Shown here: in pieces, positions 1 to 11,639 of the stretch | Numbering within the stretch: position 1 is the first letter of the stretch | How the letters are laid out: each line of letters opens with the position of its first letter | Origin: Chamaea fasciata | Taxonomy: Eukaryota > Chordata > Aves > Passeriformes > Sylviidae | NCBI GenBank assembly: GCA_029207755.1 | Contig: JARCOQ010000006.1 | Location: 25,130,022-25,194,021, forward strand | Direction: 5' to 3' | DNA length: 64,000 nucleotides | Translations under genes and position numbers: made by a program | The notes under the pieces: generated by a model | What the model saw: the letters and a program-made list of their open reading frames with translations, nothing else | What the model was told of the DNA's origin: nothing | The model's database searches: none

Positions 1-208
1 CCATCAGTTGACTTTTACAGAAGTTTTATACTTCTTAGATGAATAAGTAAATGGGTTTTTTACAGACAGCAAACAAAAGAACAATATCCAAGACAAGGAA
101 ATAATGAAACATCCAAACTAATTTACAGAAGCCCCACTACGACCTTCAGTTTTAAGAGAAAGGCCTTGCCAGCCAAACCTACGGAAGGCAGCATCCGAGA
201 TCATTGGA
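1..208. other. Unassigned AT-rich sequence
   Basis: Non-coding sequence upstream of the first CR1 fragment. I see no gene or recognisable element in it. The window starts in the middle of it. Confidence 0.5.
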
Positions 209-732
209 CATGTCCAAGGATGGGGCATCCACAACTTTTCTGGGAAACCTGTTTGAGTGCCTTGCTACTCTCTGGGTAAAGAATTTTTTTCTAGTATCTA
301 ATCTAAACCTACTCTATTTTAAAGCCATCCCCTCTTGTCCTGTCACTACATGCCCTTTTAAAAATCCCGCTCATCTTTCTTGTAGGCTTCTTTCAGGTAC
401 TTGAAGGCTGCAATTAGGTAACTCCAAAGCCTTCCCTTCTCCAGGGTGAACAATCCCAATTGTCTCAACATTTCCTTATAGGAGAGGTGCTCTATTCCTC
501 TCACCATCTTGGTGGCCTCCTCTGTGCTTGTTCCAGCAGGTCTGTGCCATTCTGGTGCTGGGGACCCCAGAGCTGGATCCAGCACTGTAGGTGGGGTCTC
601 ATTACAGCAGAGCAGAGGGGCAGAATCACTTTTCTTGACCTGCTAGCCACTCTGCTTTTGATGCAGCTCAGGTCATGGTTGATTTTCTAGGCTGCAAGTG
701 TGCAATTTCCAGCTCATGTCCAGCTCTCTTTT
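209..732 (-). repeat. CR1 LINE fragment, 3' portion
   Basis: The plus strand reads as the reverse complement of an avian CR1 3' region. Recognisable landmarks in order are the 'gggatggggcatccacaac' block, the 'taaagaattt' block, 'cttgtcctgtcactacatg', the 'ggagaggtgctc' block and the 'gagctggatccagcac' block. The minus-strand peptide around 358-585 contains the typical LGLFTLEKGRL string, which comes from CR1 and is not a host protein. The extreme 3' terminus with its short tandem repeat is missing, so the copy is truncated at both ends. Boundaries are approximate because they were judged by recall of the family consensus. Confidence 0.85.
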
Positions 733-2395
733 ATTTAGATGCAAATGTTAAAATCATCCTAAGTAAAATATACATTTTAGTTGTACATCCTTAGAAAAAA
801 AGAGAGAGAGAGACCATTGTAGGAAATATTTTGCCTCCATTTCAAGGTATCAGAAATTGGTGCAGTGTCATATCTCCAGTGCCTCTTTTTTGAAATACTG
901 AATTATCCTCCTATGAAAGTGCCTGCTGCTTTGAAACTAGAGGTTTCTAATTTCAACTTTCATCTCCCAGGTTTTGATGGAGATAGGAGTGGACCAGGAA
1001 ATGCTTTCTGGTTTGGTGCCTCTGGTAAAGATTGGTATAATATTCTCAGCCATTGAATGTTTTGCTTTCTTCTTGGTCAGGTCACAGGTATTATTGAATG
1101 TTGTGTTTGGAAGGGAGATGGGTTTTTGTTTGGTGGGGTTTTTTTTAACATCACCCAGCTGTATTGTTTCAACATCCTCATGGGTTTGTGGGTGAAGAAA
1201 CATAGTTTGGAATAAAAATGCAATTTGAGTGCCTTTAAGGGTCCAAGTTATGCTGTCAAAACATGTAGATTTGAGATGTCTAACTTTCTTAGATAAATGT
1301 CTCACAATTCCCTTCGTTACAACTGGCAACCTACCTACCACAACCTATTTGATGGAGCTATTACTCTGCTTCAGAACAGCTCTTGAACCAGACTTGCATC
1401 CGTATTATTATTTATAATCAACATTTAATAATAGCTATGTCTCTAAATGAAGGTCTTTTATTCCTCAGATATATCAAAGAATGTTTGCATGATTTTTAGC
1501 CAATGTAATCATGGATATTTGATTATTCCTTTACACAATTTCATCAGTCATGTCTATGATTAACACTTATAATATGTTTGATTGCATTTATGCAATATAA
1601 ATAATTACCTCTCCTTTAAGGAGAATGGATTATTACTCCTTCAAGTAGAATGGATTATTACCTAGCAAAACATCCCATTCTGCAACTCTTTCCAGGAGTT
1701 TAAATGTGTCTCAGAGTGGTTTTTTTCTCAGGTGCTTTGGACTAGTCTCTATAAGGAAGCTTCACGCAGTATCATAACTTGGGTTTTCCCCTTTTTTTCC
1801 CAGAGACAGACCAAAACACACACACACAACCCAAAAGTGTTGGTGTCACCTGGCATGAAGCAGAAGTGGCCTCTTCCAGCATCAGGCAATCAGAGAGTTC
1901 TAAGCCCTCTTGGGTGCCTAATTTCACCTCAACACAAATGAGAGGCAGAATACGAACAGCAACAACCACAGTACACATTTCACTTAAAACTTACCAACAA
2001 AGCACAGTTCCTCTGACACTCTGCTGTTTTGCTAATCCATATAATGCTCATCAAGGTAACATGACTGTAAGAGATAAAGGAAAGTATACATACAATTAAT
2101 CCTTATAATCAGAGAGGATTATATAAATTGTCTTAATTTGCTCTCAGACTTCTGGTACACTTAACAGCTCCTGTCTGACAGACACACTTGTTTTGAAATC
2201 AATGGGACAAATCTGACTCTTGTGTATAAAAGGATAACACTCTACCAAAGGAAATCTGTTAGCATAAATAGCTGCAGTGGAAGAAAAAACTTTCACATTA
2301 ACTTCAGTAGTGGATTATTTGGCCATTTAAAATTGCCACGTTCAATCTCTTCTGTTACCTTACTTAAGTTTTCTAACTGCAACAATGAAAGGAAG
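733..2395. other. Unassigned intergenic or intronic stretch
   Basis: AT-rich sequence with no convincing gene. The open frames here are short and mutually overlapping on both strands, as expected by chance. It holds a small 25-bp tandem duplication (1612-1661) and a short CA run near 1815. Confidence 0.55.
1612..1661. repeat. 25-bp imperfect tandem duplication
   Basis: Two adjacent 25-bp units (1612-1636 and 1637-1661) both end in agaatggattattac and differ at two positions near their starts. This is a local duplication with no sign of function. Confidence 0.85.
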
Positions 2396-2990
2396 TGTTA
2401 CCAAAAATGAAAGAAAATAAAAAGACTCCTTAACACCAATGCAGCATTAGGAAGCCATTCTTTATTCGGCCAGGTGCACAAGGGGTATCTCCTCCAAAAA
2501 TCTTGCATGCTGAGTAGATAAAAAGGTCCTGTTCATGTACAGCACGTGACATATATGTTCATTGATTCTCCCAGAATAAACATACAGATGACAATTATTT
2601 CCCCAAAATCATTAAGCTTTTTCCCTCCCGTTTACACATTCAGTCTTCTGTCCTGGGAGACTCCTTGGTGGTCCCTGGTGGTCAATGACCCCAAAGTCAT
2701 CCCTAACTGCCTGGTGAATTGGTAAAAGCTGGCACAACTGGGCTGGTTGCTTTCCAGTTCTTCCTACAGAATAAGCATTGTGCAGTTCCATAGGCCAGTG
2801 GTGTTTGAGGAATAATGAGCATTTTGTTAGCCCACCAGATGCAGTAAACAGAAGTATTACCACGTGGAGAAACATCTCAGTTTAAAGCAGGTGACAAAGT
2901 ACTTCATTTTGTGGCTTGTGGGCTGCAAAGACATTGCATGGGAAAAGAAGTTTTTGGTGCAGTTGCCTGCTAAAATCTCATCAGGTAACT
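2396..2990 (-). mobile_element. Probable solo LTR of an endogenous retrovirus
   Basis: Read on the minus strand, the segment has the layout of a retroviral LTR. A U3-like part is followed by a degenerate TATA-like TTTTTATCTA near 2513-2525, then AATAAAG at 2460-2466. After that comes a short U5-like part rich in T, ending GGTAACA at 2396. I recognise the AATAAAG flank and the 'tgctgcattggtgttaagga' stretch as typical of avian ERV LTR ends. The other end is less certain: GGTAACT at 2984-2990 would pair with the TGTTACC end apart from the last base. I could not find a convincing target-site duplication, so the right boundary is tentative. The open frame at 2612-2875 lies inside it and has no independent support. 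Confidence 0.55.
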
Positions 2991-4397
2991 GAGAATGCAT
3001 GTATCACATTTGCCTGAAGCTGATGCTTAGAGCACCCACAGAGCCCCAGTACCTCTGTATCTTCCTGCCATTGCCTTTCCATGGCAGGCATCTGTTTTTG
3101 GAGAGATGCTTACCTGACATGTAGAGATATTGGTCTTAACACTAAGCATTGGTGTTCGGAGAAAGTAAAAAACATCCAAACTCTAAGCTGAGTAGCAAGA
3201 AACTTTGAGAACACTGTAAAAAATTGTGCATTTTATGAACAATGAAATCCAGTGGGCAAGCCACTAGATTCATAAGTCACATTTAATAGTTCTGTTAAAT
3301 TATGTCAGAGTGGCATAATAATAATTCAGGCAGCATTTCAAAGGCTTTACATCAATTTTTAGGTATTCATAGCAATGAAATCAGAAATCAAAAGTATATC
3401 TGGTTTTATGACAATAAACATAATTTTCCAACCTGCTCATGAGTAGCTTCTCCATTGTCTGTGGATTTTGAACAGATGCATAATAATCATAAAGTAATTC
3501 AGATAGCCTCTGTGAGTTGTATCACCCTCTTAATCTTATGCTTTTTGATTTGCTGCAGGAGTCATGGACACGCTCAGAATAAGAACAAACTATGAGGAAA
3601 AAGAGACACGAATCAGACTTTCTTGCTTAAATAAGGACATTGTATTTTCCTGAGGTAAATTTTTGTCTTTGTTACAGGTGACAAAATCAATCCCATTTTT
3701 CATATTCTGTATAAGTGATAAATAGCAATCAAGGGGTCAGTAGTAAAAAAAAAATGTTTTATTTTCTGGAAGTATCAATCAACAGCCTTCAATATTGATA
3801 CCAAAACTAATTATTTTGTTCATTATTTTCTCATTATTTTGATCCTGATTGTGCCCCAATGTTCTGTTGTGAGAAACTTTCCAGTGAATTTCATGTCCTC
3901 AACACTCAAAGAGCAACTTCTCATGTGTTTATATTTTGATTGCTTTCCTGGTGACACAAAATACTGAAATGGGTTAAGGAAATCAATATGCAATCTGTTT
4001 TTTACTAACAGAAGCCAAAAGGAAGCCACCCTCTCAGCTCTGAACTCAAGTGCACTCAGTCTACAGGAATGCAAGTGATTCCAGAAGGAAGTTTTGTAAA
4101 TTTTGTATTGCTTCACATCCTGTCCTTTTTTTAAACAAGGTTTTTAAATAAACATAAGAATGTATACAATGTAGCACTATGAATCACATCAAGTACGGAA
4201 CATTGGGTAGAAGTTTGACTTTAACCATTCTAGAAATGGCTATAAATCTAAAAACTCTTTGGACAAAACACAAACAATACGACAAGAGTGTCTTCTTGCT
4301 ATACAGAACACATCACTCCTGTAGAGGTAGCAGCAATTTACAAAGATAGCTTGTCAAAAAATTGAGTCAGGCTTATGCTTTAGAGGGGGATCTGCAT

Positions 4398-4433
4398 GTA
4401 TAAAGGAAGTATACTGTATAAAAGAAGTATACT
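4398..4433. repeat. 18-bp tandem duplication
   Basis: Two adjacent copies of an 18-mer that begins gtataaa and ends gtatact (4398-4415 and 4416-4433), with one mismatch between them. Confidence 0.85.
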
Positions 4434-7146
4434 GAGCAGACAGCAACCACACAAACAGAGGTGATGACAATGGTATATCTTATGAGCTGAAAGCAATTAG
4501 AGGTTTACCACATCCATCTTCTTGTCTGAAAAGGAGACAAAAAAAATTCAAGTATTGACCATAGAAATAAACTTGTGATACAGATAAATACAGTGTAACG
4601 TGTGTTACCAAAATAGAAATTTTTTTTCTTGTTGCTGTAACATCAAATGTCCTCACTTATTTTACAACTTTACCTGTAGATATGTTTACTCCAAAAAACA
4701 AGCCTTTGAGCTCTCATACAATTGCACAAAACTTTGGCTATATACTGGTAAAATGCTGTATATAATGGTGTAATACGCCATAAGTTATTGAAAGGTTGCT
4801 CTTAATTGGAGTTAAAGACTGCTTAAGAACCATCTATGTTTTGAAAAGTAGATAGTCTGAAAAATGAATATTTTTGAAAAAAATAAATCAGAAGTAAATC
4901 TGGAATTATGTACAGTGTGTGAAGGCCATCTGTAAGTTTGGAATAAATTCACACTTGGAAATATTTTTTTTAAGATCATGTAATTGAAAAAGTCAAATAA
5001 TAATTAAAAATGTTAAATAATCAAAATGGAGTATTTCTGGTTAGATTTTGTCAAGAATTTTTCATACAGGAAATATTTTATCCTCTCATTCTTGCAAAAT
5101 TCTGCTCCAAAAAAATTAATTATATTTGCCTGCTCCTGCTCCATGTTGTGGCAACTGCAGAGAGGAAAATAAAGATACCTCTTCACCCTGATAAATAGGT
5201 AAAACAGATCCCTAAGAAAGATGGTATAAGAATTAACATTCAAAAATGTCCCACAATCTTTCCTACTCCTGAGGTGAAAGCAGTTACCCCTCCACTGCAT
5301 TAGCAACACTGAATATGCATTTTTATGACCTGTCCTCTTCTCTCTGTACTGACTTCAGATAAAATTCACCTGGTAATAAAGTAGTTCTTATCTGGGATAG
5401 CCTGTTACACAACACTGACCTGCCCCTTCATATCTCAGGGATTTATGGAAGAGGAAATAGCCAGTGTGTGAGTGTGAGCTGCATGGAAGCTGTAATGATT
5501 AATGAGGATCAAATGAAAACCATAAACCCAGACACAGACACAGAATGTCAAATACTTCTTCTCTCATCAAAGGCACCTCCAGTAAGTTCATAGAGAAAAT
5601 TTCAAATCCTGCAGCTCTCAGAGATTCCAATGTTGTGGATCTATGATGCTTGTATGGTCAGGCAGTATGGTGCCTGGTCTAATAAAAATTAAATGAAGGC
5701 CACTAAAAGCTATCAGAAGTTTCTGAAAATTCAGCAGAGAACACATAACAGTAGGGCAGTACCACCTTCTGATATCTTGAAATAACATGATATTTTGATA
5801 AGATTAGTTCGACATTTAAGACTGGCAGGAAAATGCTGATAGGAAATGTCAATAGCAAAACCAAAAACAAAAGCCAAACTAAACAAACACATAATACAAA
5901 CACAATAATTAACTAAATAAGTGTCCAAACACCAATAGAAACTTTCTAGAGCTGAGGAACCTGCTCCACTCTGACAAGCCATTGCAATGGATGGTTACTT
6001 TTTAATAAGAAGCTTCATTTACTTCAAGTTTAAATATTTCTTCTTTCACAAGTCAGATACTGAAGATCTCTTATCAAAGTTTGTTCTCACTGTTATAAAT
6101 AGATTTTTCAGCACTTAAATTTCTCCTTGATAAGTTAAACAGACTGAAAGTCTTTAGGCACTATTTAAAGGCCTCTTCTTTTTGTTCCTCCACTCTTTTT
6201 TTTTCTTTTCTGAATCTTCTTCAGTACTTTTTTTTGTAAATTATAGACTTCAAAACTGAATGTAGCATTCCTACATAACCTCATCAATATCAAAGGGAAT
6301 ACAGATATTATTAGCAAGAACATACAATTCCAGCATTAAATATTATTGTCTTGACATTGTTCCTTAAGCTCATATATAGATTCTCAGTGGAAAAATGCAT
6401 CATAAAAAAACCTATTTGACATTGTCCCTATGGTATTTATTTTGCAAAGCCTCTCTGTAGGTCTCAGTTGCCTCAGGACAACCTTCCCATTCTGTTCTCA
6501 AAATGGTTTCCCACTCTTAAGATTGTCACTGACATTCCCTAGAGCACATTTTTTGAAAAACACATGCTCTTTTTTATTTCTTTCATTCTTTCTCCATGCT
6601 TTCCAGAAAAAGTTTGCCTTTTGAAAGGAGCTTGGCAGAGTTGAAGTGAAAAGACTGATGAAAAACCGGTCTTAAAATTGTGATTTCTCTTAATTACTGT
6701 GGAGTAGATGCCTGCTCTCCCTGATTCGAATCAAATGCCCCCAAGTGAAATGCTTTGTGGGTTGATTCACTTGAGCAAGGAGCTATGAAACTGAGGAACC
6801 AGATGGTAAAGATGACACTGGGAGCGGACAGTGAGAGGCAGATCATCAAGAGCTAGGCTTGGAATGCCCGCAAGAAAGGAGGTACCTCAGCAGAACCTTG
6901 CTCATTTCACCTGGTCAGAGGCAGCCTGGGTGTTTCCCAGTGAAGAGGACACACCGTGACTACACAGCATGTTTGGAACAGGAGGGTGGGCCAGGCCCCA
7001 GCAGTATGAGTCAGCGTGGGGAGGGTGCAAGTGAGGACAGCCAGCAAAGAAGGTCCTGAGGCATTTGGTAAAGCAACCACGAAGCCTGGCCATCTCTGAG
7101 CCGATGCAAACTGTCCCCTCCCACCTTTACCTAGGAGCACTCACAC

Positions 7147-7180
7147 ATTTGTGTGAGAGCAGCATTTGTGTGAGAGCAGC
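7147..7180. repeat. 17-bp perfect tandem duplication
   Basis: The 17-mer atttgtgtgagagcagc occurs twice in direct succession. The first copy overlaps a small palindrome, TCACAC-ATTT-GTGTGA, at 7141-7156. Confidence 0.9.
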
Positions 7181-8342
7181 AACCCTGACTCAGAGGCTGT
7201 GTTTGTTCTGGTGGCCGATGTTTCTGCTCCTGGAGCTCTGTGAGGTCAGGCAGACACACAAACCAGGCTATGCCTCGCGAGTATCAGCAGCCGTGTCTTG
7301 GCCAAGTGCTGTCTTCAGCAGCTGGCTTGGTTCAATGGAGCAGTTATGAGTGTCCTAAGGGGAAAATCACAGTCTTTGAGAAATCATATGATCCTAATAA
7401 GCAGACAATAATACTCTTGTCTATTAATTATATTTTACTAGAAATAAAGCCTGGGTTATTTCTGAGAGAGATTTTATTTTCCTACATGTATTCCATTTTG
7501 ATAGTAAACCCAACACAAAGATAATCTATCCAATATCCAATACTGCTTTACCCCTATGACCTGTGAAAACATTCAAAAGGCATTAATGTGCTACCTGTCC
7601 AGATGTAGACTGCAGTTGCTGAGGATCCTTCAATTATCTTTAATTACACAAGCAACAAGAAAAAACAATATTAAAACCTCTGTAAGACAGAAAACCACAC
7701 TTGGCTCAAGTACACCTCAGTGTGTTGGGTTTGGGTTAATTTTTAAAGGTAGAGTTTTTTTCTTTCATCTATTCCATATTATCATTCTAATTTTAGAATT
7801 TTTATATTAATTGTAAGTAAACAGCCAGCAGCTCACATATAACGTCTGTATAACATCTTTGAATTAAGTTTGGTGGCACTTTACTCTTAGTGGGTGTTTA
7901 GAAGCAAAGATAGTAAGAATAAAATATCTCTTGATTCCTTCTACTCATAGGAGAAACAGCTTGTAGCCGTTCCCTGAAATATATGGGAAAATGACAGAAA
8001 CCTCCCGCAGGCACAATATTCCTGTGTTTGAAAGTCATTGTATGAAACAAAAGCCATGTAGAAACAAAACTGGGATCAATTCAGGGAACTGAACACCGAC
8101 AATCACAAAGGTGTTTGCACAAAAAGCAAACCACACACTTCCACAACTCAGGCGTGCTGAGTCTCTTGACTCAGTTTCCCCACCCACCGATATGAATATC
8201 CAATATTGAAGACCTCTGGTCCCCGTTCTTCCCTCGCAGTTTGCAGAGCCACCCTGCACACTATCGGTGGTCAGAGAAGCTACAGAGCCCGTGAACCCTA
8301 CACGTCCCCACTTCAGCCCCCGGGGCCGTGTGCCGTCGGGAG

Positions 8343-8477
8343 ATGTTCGTGCCACCAAGTCCCGTGGCGGTGTCGCTGCTCCTGCGCGCCCTCCTCTTGG
8401 CTCTCTCCGAGTCAGCCTCCGTGGTCCTCTGCCTTTTGTACAGCCCTGCGAAGGGATTTTCCTGCTTCCAAACTGTC
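8343..8477 (+). CDS. Short ORF with signal-peptide-like start, possible first exon
   Basis: A 44-codon ORF begins with ATG at 8343 in the CpG island. Its start, MFVPPSPVAVSLLLRALLLA, has a hydrophobic leucine/alanine core of the kind seen in secretory signal peptides, followed by LSESAS, where a signal peptidase could cut. I do not recognise the protein. If this is a first exon, coding would have to leave through a splice donor before the stop. The in-frame GT dinucleotides are weak donors (after TCC near 8420, and near the stop). A 140-codon ORF in another frame (8206-8628) overlaps it. GC-rich sequence produces such ORFs by chance, so confidence is low. Confidence 0.2.
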
Positions 8478-8623
8478 TAACAAATATTGCTTTACTAGTA
8501 TTGTGATCTCTGTGTCACTTCTTTTAACTCTCATTGTAATTCACGGTGAAATTCATTCTGGCAAAGCCCCCGAGGCCTCTCTCCCTTCTCTCCCCGTCTC
8601 TGAGGCTCTGAACCCTCCTACGC

Positions 8624-8651
8624 CGTGACCCGGGGCTGAGACCGGGTCACG
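8624..8651. other. GC-rich perfect hairpin
   Basis: Arms CGTGACCCGG (8624-8633) and CCGGGTCACG (8642-8651) are perfect reverse complements around the 8-nt loop GGCTGAGA. The arms include TGACCC and GGGTCA, which are nuclear-receptor half-site-like words. It could act as a DNA regulatory site or an RNA stem. No function is shown. Confidence 0.7.
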
Positions 8652-8900
8652 CAGAAGCCTCGCTCACCCTGCATCAAAATGAAACGATTTTCAGTTTATT
8701 CAGTCCTCGGTAATAAGCCCGGCTGGCTGGGTGTGTAAGCAGAGCCGGCAGGGCGGCGCGGAGCACGGCGGCCGGGGCGCTGACCCTTCTGCCGTGCTAT
8801 CAATAGATGGCAGCAAGAAGCTCCTTCTCTCCCGAGCTTCGCGCAAGGAGGATGCTCCCCGCGGGAAGACGGGACGAGCTTTCGTCACCCTGCACACACC

Positions 8901-10504
8901 AGGGGTTAACAGCCTCGGCTCAGCAGGTGATGGCTCGGTTTACACTTGCCACAAAGCAGGGGTACGGAGATGGCCCTCCAGTGAAATGTCCCGACCTGTT
9001 TGCAGTACATTTGCAACAGGTCAATAAGAGGAACTAAAATACAGTTTACACTTGAGCTTGCTTGTATCTTTACTGGTGTGGGTGGAAGGCCTAAAATGGT
9101 GTATAATAATGAGAGAAAGCAATAGTCAAGCCAGGTCAGGATGCCATTTGCACCAAATTAAATCACAAGTTTTAACTCGAAAGGGGTGATACTTTGGTAC
9201 AGCCCACTACACAATTTCACCAGTCTGAGTGTTTAGAAGAAAGATGCAACTTAAATTACATGAAAAATTGAATATGTATTAGAAATAACTTTTCTTTAGC
9301 AAAGATGAGTCCTTCAGGAGTGTCTCAAAACTATTGCATCCTCCCTCTTTGCACTCAATGTGACTCTTTTTTTGTCTGGAACAAATTTTTAACTTCCTGT
9401 TTTGCCACTTCATCTATTCAAAATAATACTTCTTCCATTCACAGAATATCTCTTTAATCACAAATAATTTTTCCTCACACCTCACACACTGCCCCCCCAC
9501 ACACCACGTGTGGTTTCCTTAACACCCCTTTTTCCTGTCTATTCCTCCCTTTCATCATTTCTCATGCTCTAGAGTGAAAATCTTCACATTAAAGCATGTC
9601 TTTGCCATCGCACGTGTTGTAAATTCACTGAGTTGGACAGGTTATCTAAACAGGCCGAGTGATCTGGTGACCTCTGGAGGATGCATGAAATAGGAATGAG
9701 TATGACTGAGCCTTGCTGCTGCCGTACAAATGGACACTCAGTGTTGAGGCTGCTTGGGAGACAGATTTTACTATGATATTTGATATATCTGCTCATAAAT
9801 GTAAATTTTTAAGCTACAAAACTATTAAAGCAGACCATTAATAGCTTTTTTCACACAAAGGATATCTCAATATATTATCCTGAACAGATAATACCCAGTA
9901 AAAGAGGAAAATATACCTTCTTCAAAGCATTCAGATTAAGAATCTTGAATTTCATTGTTCAATTTCAATATTAAAAGGACTCAAAACATTGACTTCAAGA
10001 CCTTTAATTTCCTGCACCATGCTATATACTTTTAGGGAGTAATTTTGCAAGGAAAGAAAAATATTTTGCTATTCTTTTCAGTAGCTGACCTATTATTTCT
10101 GCTTAAGGCTTCCCAGGTTCTGGAGCAATTAGCAGTTTCTTGCGCAGATATTGACTGAGTTAAAATGCAAAGTCTACAGCATCACTTCTGGATGCCTAAA
10201 ATCAGTCTTAATGTCAGCAAGAGAGTTAGTGTCATTCACATCCAGTAGAGTTCTCAGTCTCCTGCATGTCTACAGCAGAAAGCGCTACGAGTGCCCATGG
10301 CAGTTAAAACTGTATTAAATTTTGGCTTCTTATCAGCAGTGTCACAGTATGCTTGTTAGGTGGTATGGTAAGTTGAGCTGGAAAGAGATGGCTGGACTTG
10401 TGGAGGGATCTAACATTTTCATTTTGTGGTCAGGGTTGGGGAATATATGTACTGGACAAGCTGGAAGTGTCTCAGCACATCACACAGCTCTCCCAGCAGA
10501 TCTA
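8901..10504. other. Unassigned stretch downstream of the CpG island
   Basis: AT-rich, with no gene or interspersed repeat that I recognise. It contains a short C/A-rich patch near 9490-9510. Confidence 0.5.
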
Positions 10505-10660
10505 AGAACTTTTTTCTCTTTTTTTGTTTTTCTTTTTTTGATTGGTTTTTTGGGTTTTTGGTTTGGTTTGTTGTTTGGTTTGTTTTTTTTTGGGGGGGGA
10601 GTGTTGGGATTTTGGGGGGGGGGGGGGTTTGTTGGGGTTTTTTGCCTCTTTCTCACTTCC
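10505..10660. repeat. T/G-rich low-complexity tract with long G runs
   Basis: A run of T- and G-homopolymers. It contains G8 at 10592-10599, GGG at 10605-10607, G14 at 10614-10627 and GGGG at 10633-10636, with short loops, which satisfies the usual G-quadruplex pattern on the plus strand. The ORFs called across it (10322-10821 plus, 10480-10689 minus) encode only phenylalanine/glycine or lysine/proline-rich low-complexity peptides and are not genes. Confidence 0.85.
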
Positions 10661-10882
10661 ATCATAAAGTTTTGTTGTTTGGAATTCACAAAGACAAATC
10701 TAGTTCACCATGGATTTATCATCATTATCACCTTTATCATCCATCTGCCTTTATGGGCTCTTCTGGCTTCACTGGTCACAATCTCAGAATTCCTTTGGAG
10801 ATTTTAAGCAAAATCATGTAGTTAGCATCATTTTGTCTTTAAATTTTAGCTAGATGACATCAAGCTAATTTTCTCAAGGCTT

Positions 10883-10932
10883 TTGTTTGGTTGGTTGGTT
10901 GGTTTTTTGGGGTTTTTTGTTTTGTTTTGTTC
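10883..10932. repeat. Short GGTT and GTTTT simple repeat
   Basis: Tandem ggtt units followed by T-rich and gttttgtttt units. Low-complexity sequence with no sign of coding function. Confidence 0.8.
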
Positions 10933-11639
10933 CAGTCTTTTATTCAAAAGCCAAATATTCAGACTTGCCACAGAAGTCTTTCCTTGGTTTTTTTTATGCT
11001 GGCAGAATAACACTCAAGTGTTTTTGCAGTCATCTCCAAGCATGTTTAGCTAAGCTTCAGGTTGGGGGGAACTTTCTGCCAAGATGAAAAGAGGCAAAGG
11101 AAAGTCATGAGCTTAAGTGGAAAAGATTTCCTCAGAAGGGTGAAAACCAACAGTTTTCCTGTGAAGTTCCGATAACAGGGAGATAGCCCAGGGCTGCAAT
11201 CAGGGGTAAAAACCCTCATGCCTGTTAATTTATTCTCCTTTTCTAAGCAACAGAGATCACTGCAGAAAGGTATGACTGAGGAGATATGGATTGTTGAAGA
11301 TAATTTATGGTATGCAATTCTATTTCAACTTATCAAAAAATGTGCAGAGGAGGGAAGTGACACCTACACTTGCAGCCAGAGGGTGGTCATAGATTTATTT
11401 CTGCTGCACTGGAAGCTGCAACCCCCTCTCCTGTCACGATTATTTGCACATCCAGTACCCAGTCAAAGTGCAGTCACATCCTTGCTGTGTGGCAGCATCA
11501 GTCATGGGACTGTGATGTGGGGGAGCAGACAGAACAGCTAGCTCCTCTGTTCATCCTTGCAAGTCATGGATGTTGCAGGATGCACATCCGGCACATGTCA
11601 AAAAGAAGCATTGCTTTTCACACAGCAGGTATGTGATTG
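10933..11639. other. Unassigned stretch before CR1
   Basis: No gene recognised. The last part (about 11500-11639) may be a diverged extension of the CR1 copy that follows, but I cannot support this from landmarks. Confidence 0.45.

Larger units (their letters stand above)
2991..8199. other. Unassigned intergenic or intronic stretch
   Basis: About 5.2 kb, mostly AT-rich, with no gene or mobile element that I recognise. A somewhat more GC-rich part (about 6850-7350) has overlapping short ORFs on both strands without recognisable domains. Two small tandem duplications are listed separately. Confidence 0.5.
8200..8900. promoter_or_regulatory. GC- and CpG-rich island, candidate host promoter
   Basis: This is the only stretch in the window with dense CpG dinucleotides. 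They cluster at about 8325-8400 (ccggggccgtgtgccgtcgg and the following sequence) and at about 8740-8885 (for example gggcggcgcggagcacggcg). The surrounding DNA is AT-rich and poor in CpG. In bird and mammal genomes such islands usually mark promoters or first exons. The island contains a 10-bp GC hairpin, a CTCF-like core near 8800 and a short ORF with a signal-peptide-like start. No TATA box or clear splice donor settles its direction. It could also be part of an unrecognised repeat. Confidence 0.5.

Noticed and set aside
7141..7180. Short tandem repeats as a possible CRISPR-like array
   Set aside because: Only two units, no spacers, and the setting is a vertebrate genome.
7717..7760. tgtgttgggtttgggttaat resembles the start of an avian ERV LTR
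   Set aside because: Nothing after it resembles an LTR body, and no matching end or duplication was found.
8206..8628. 140-codon ORF through the CpG island
   Set aside because: No domain, poor start context and competing frames; GC-rich DNA gives open frames by chance.
10322..10821. 161- and 131-codon ORFs rich in Phe and Gly
   Set aside because: They run through the T/G homopolymer tract and have no domain or start context.
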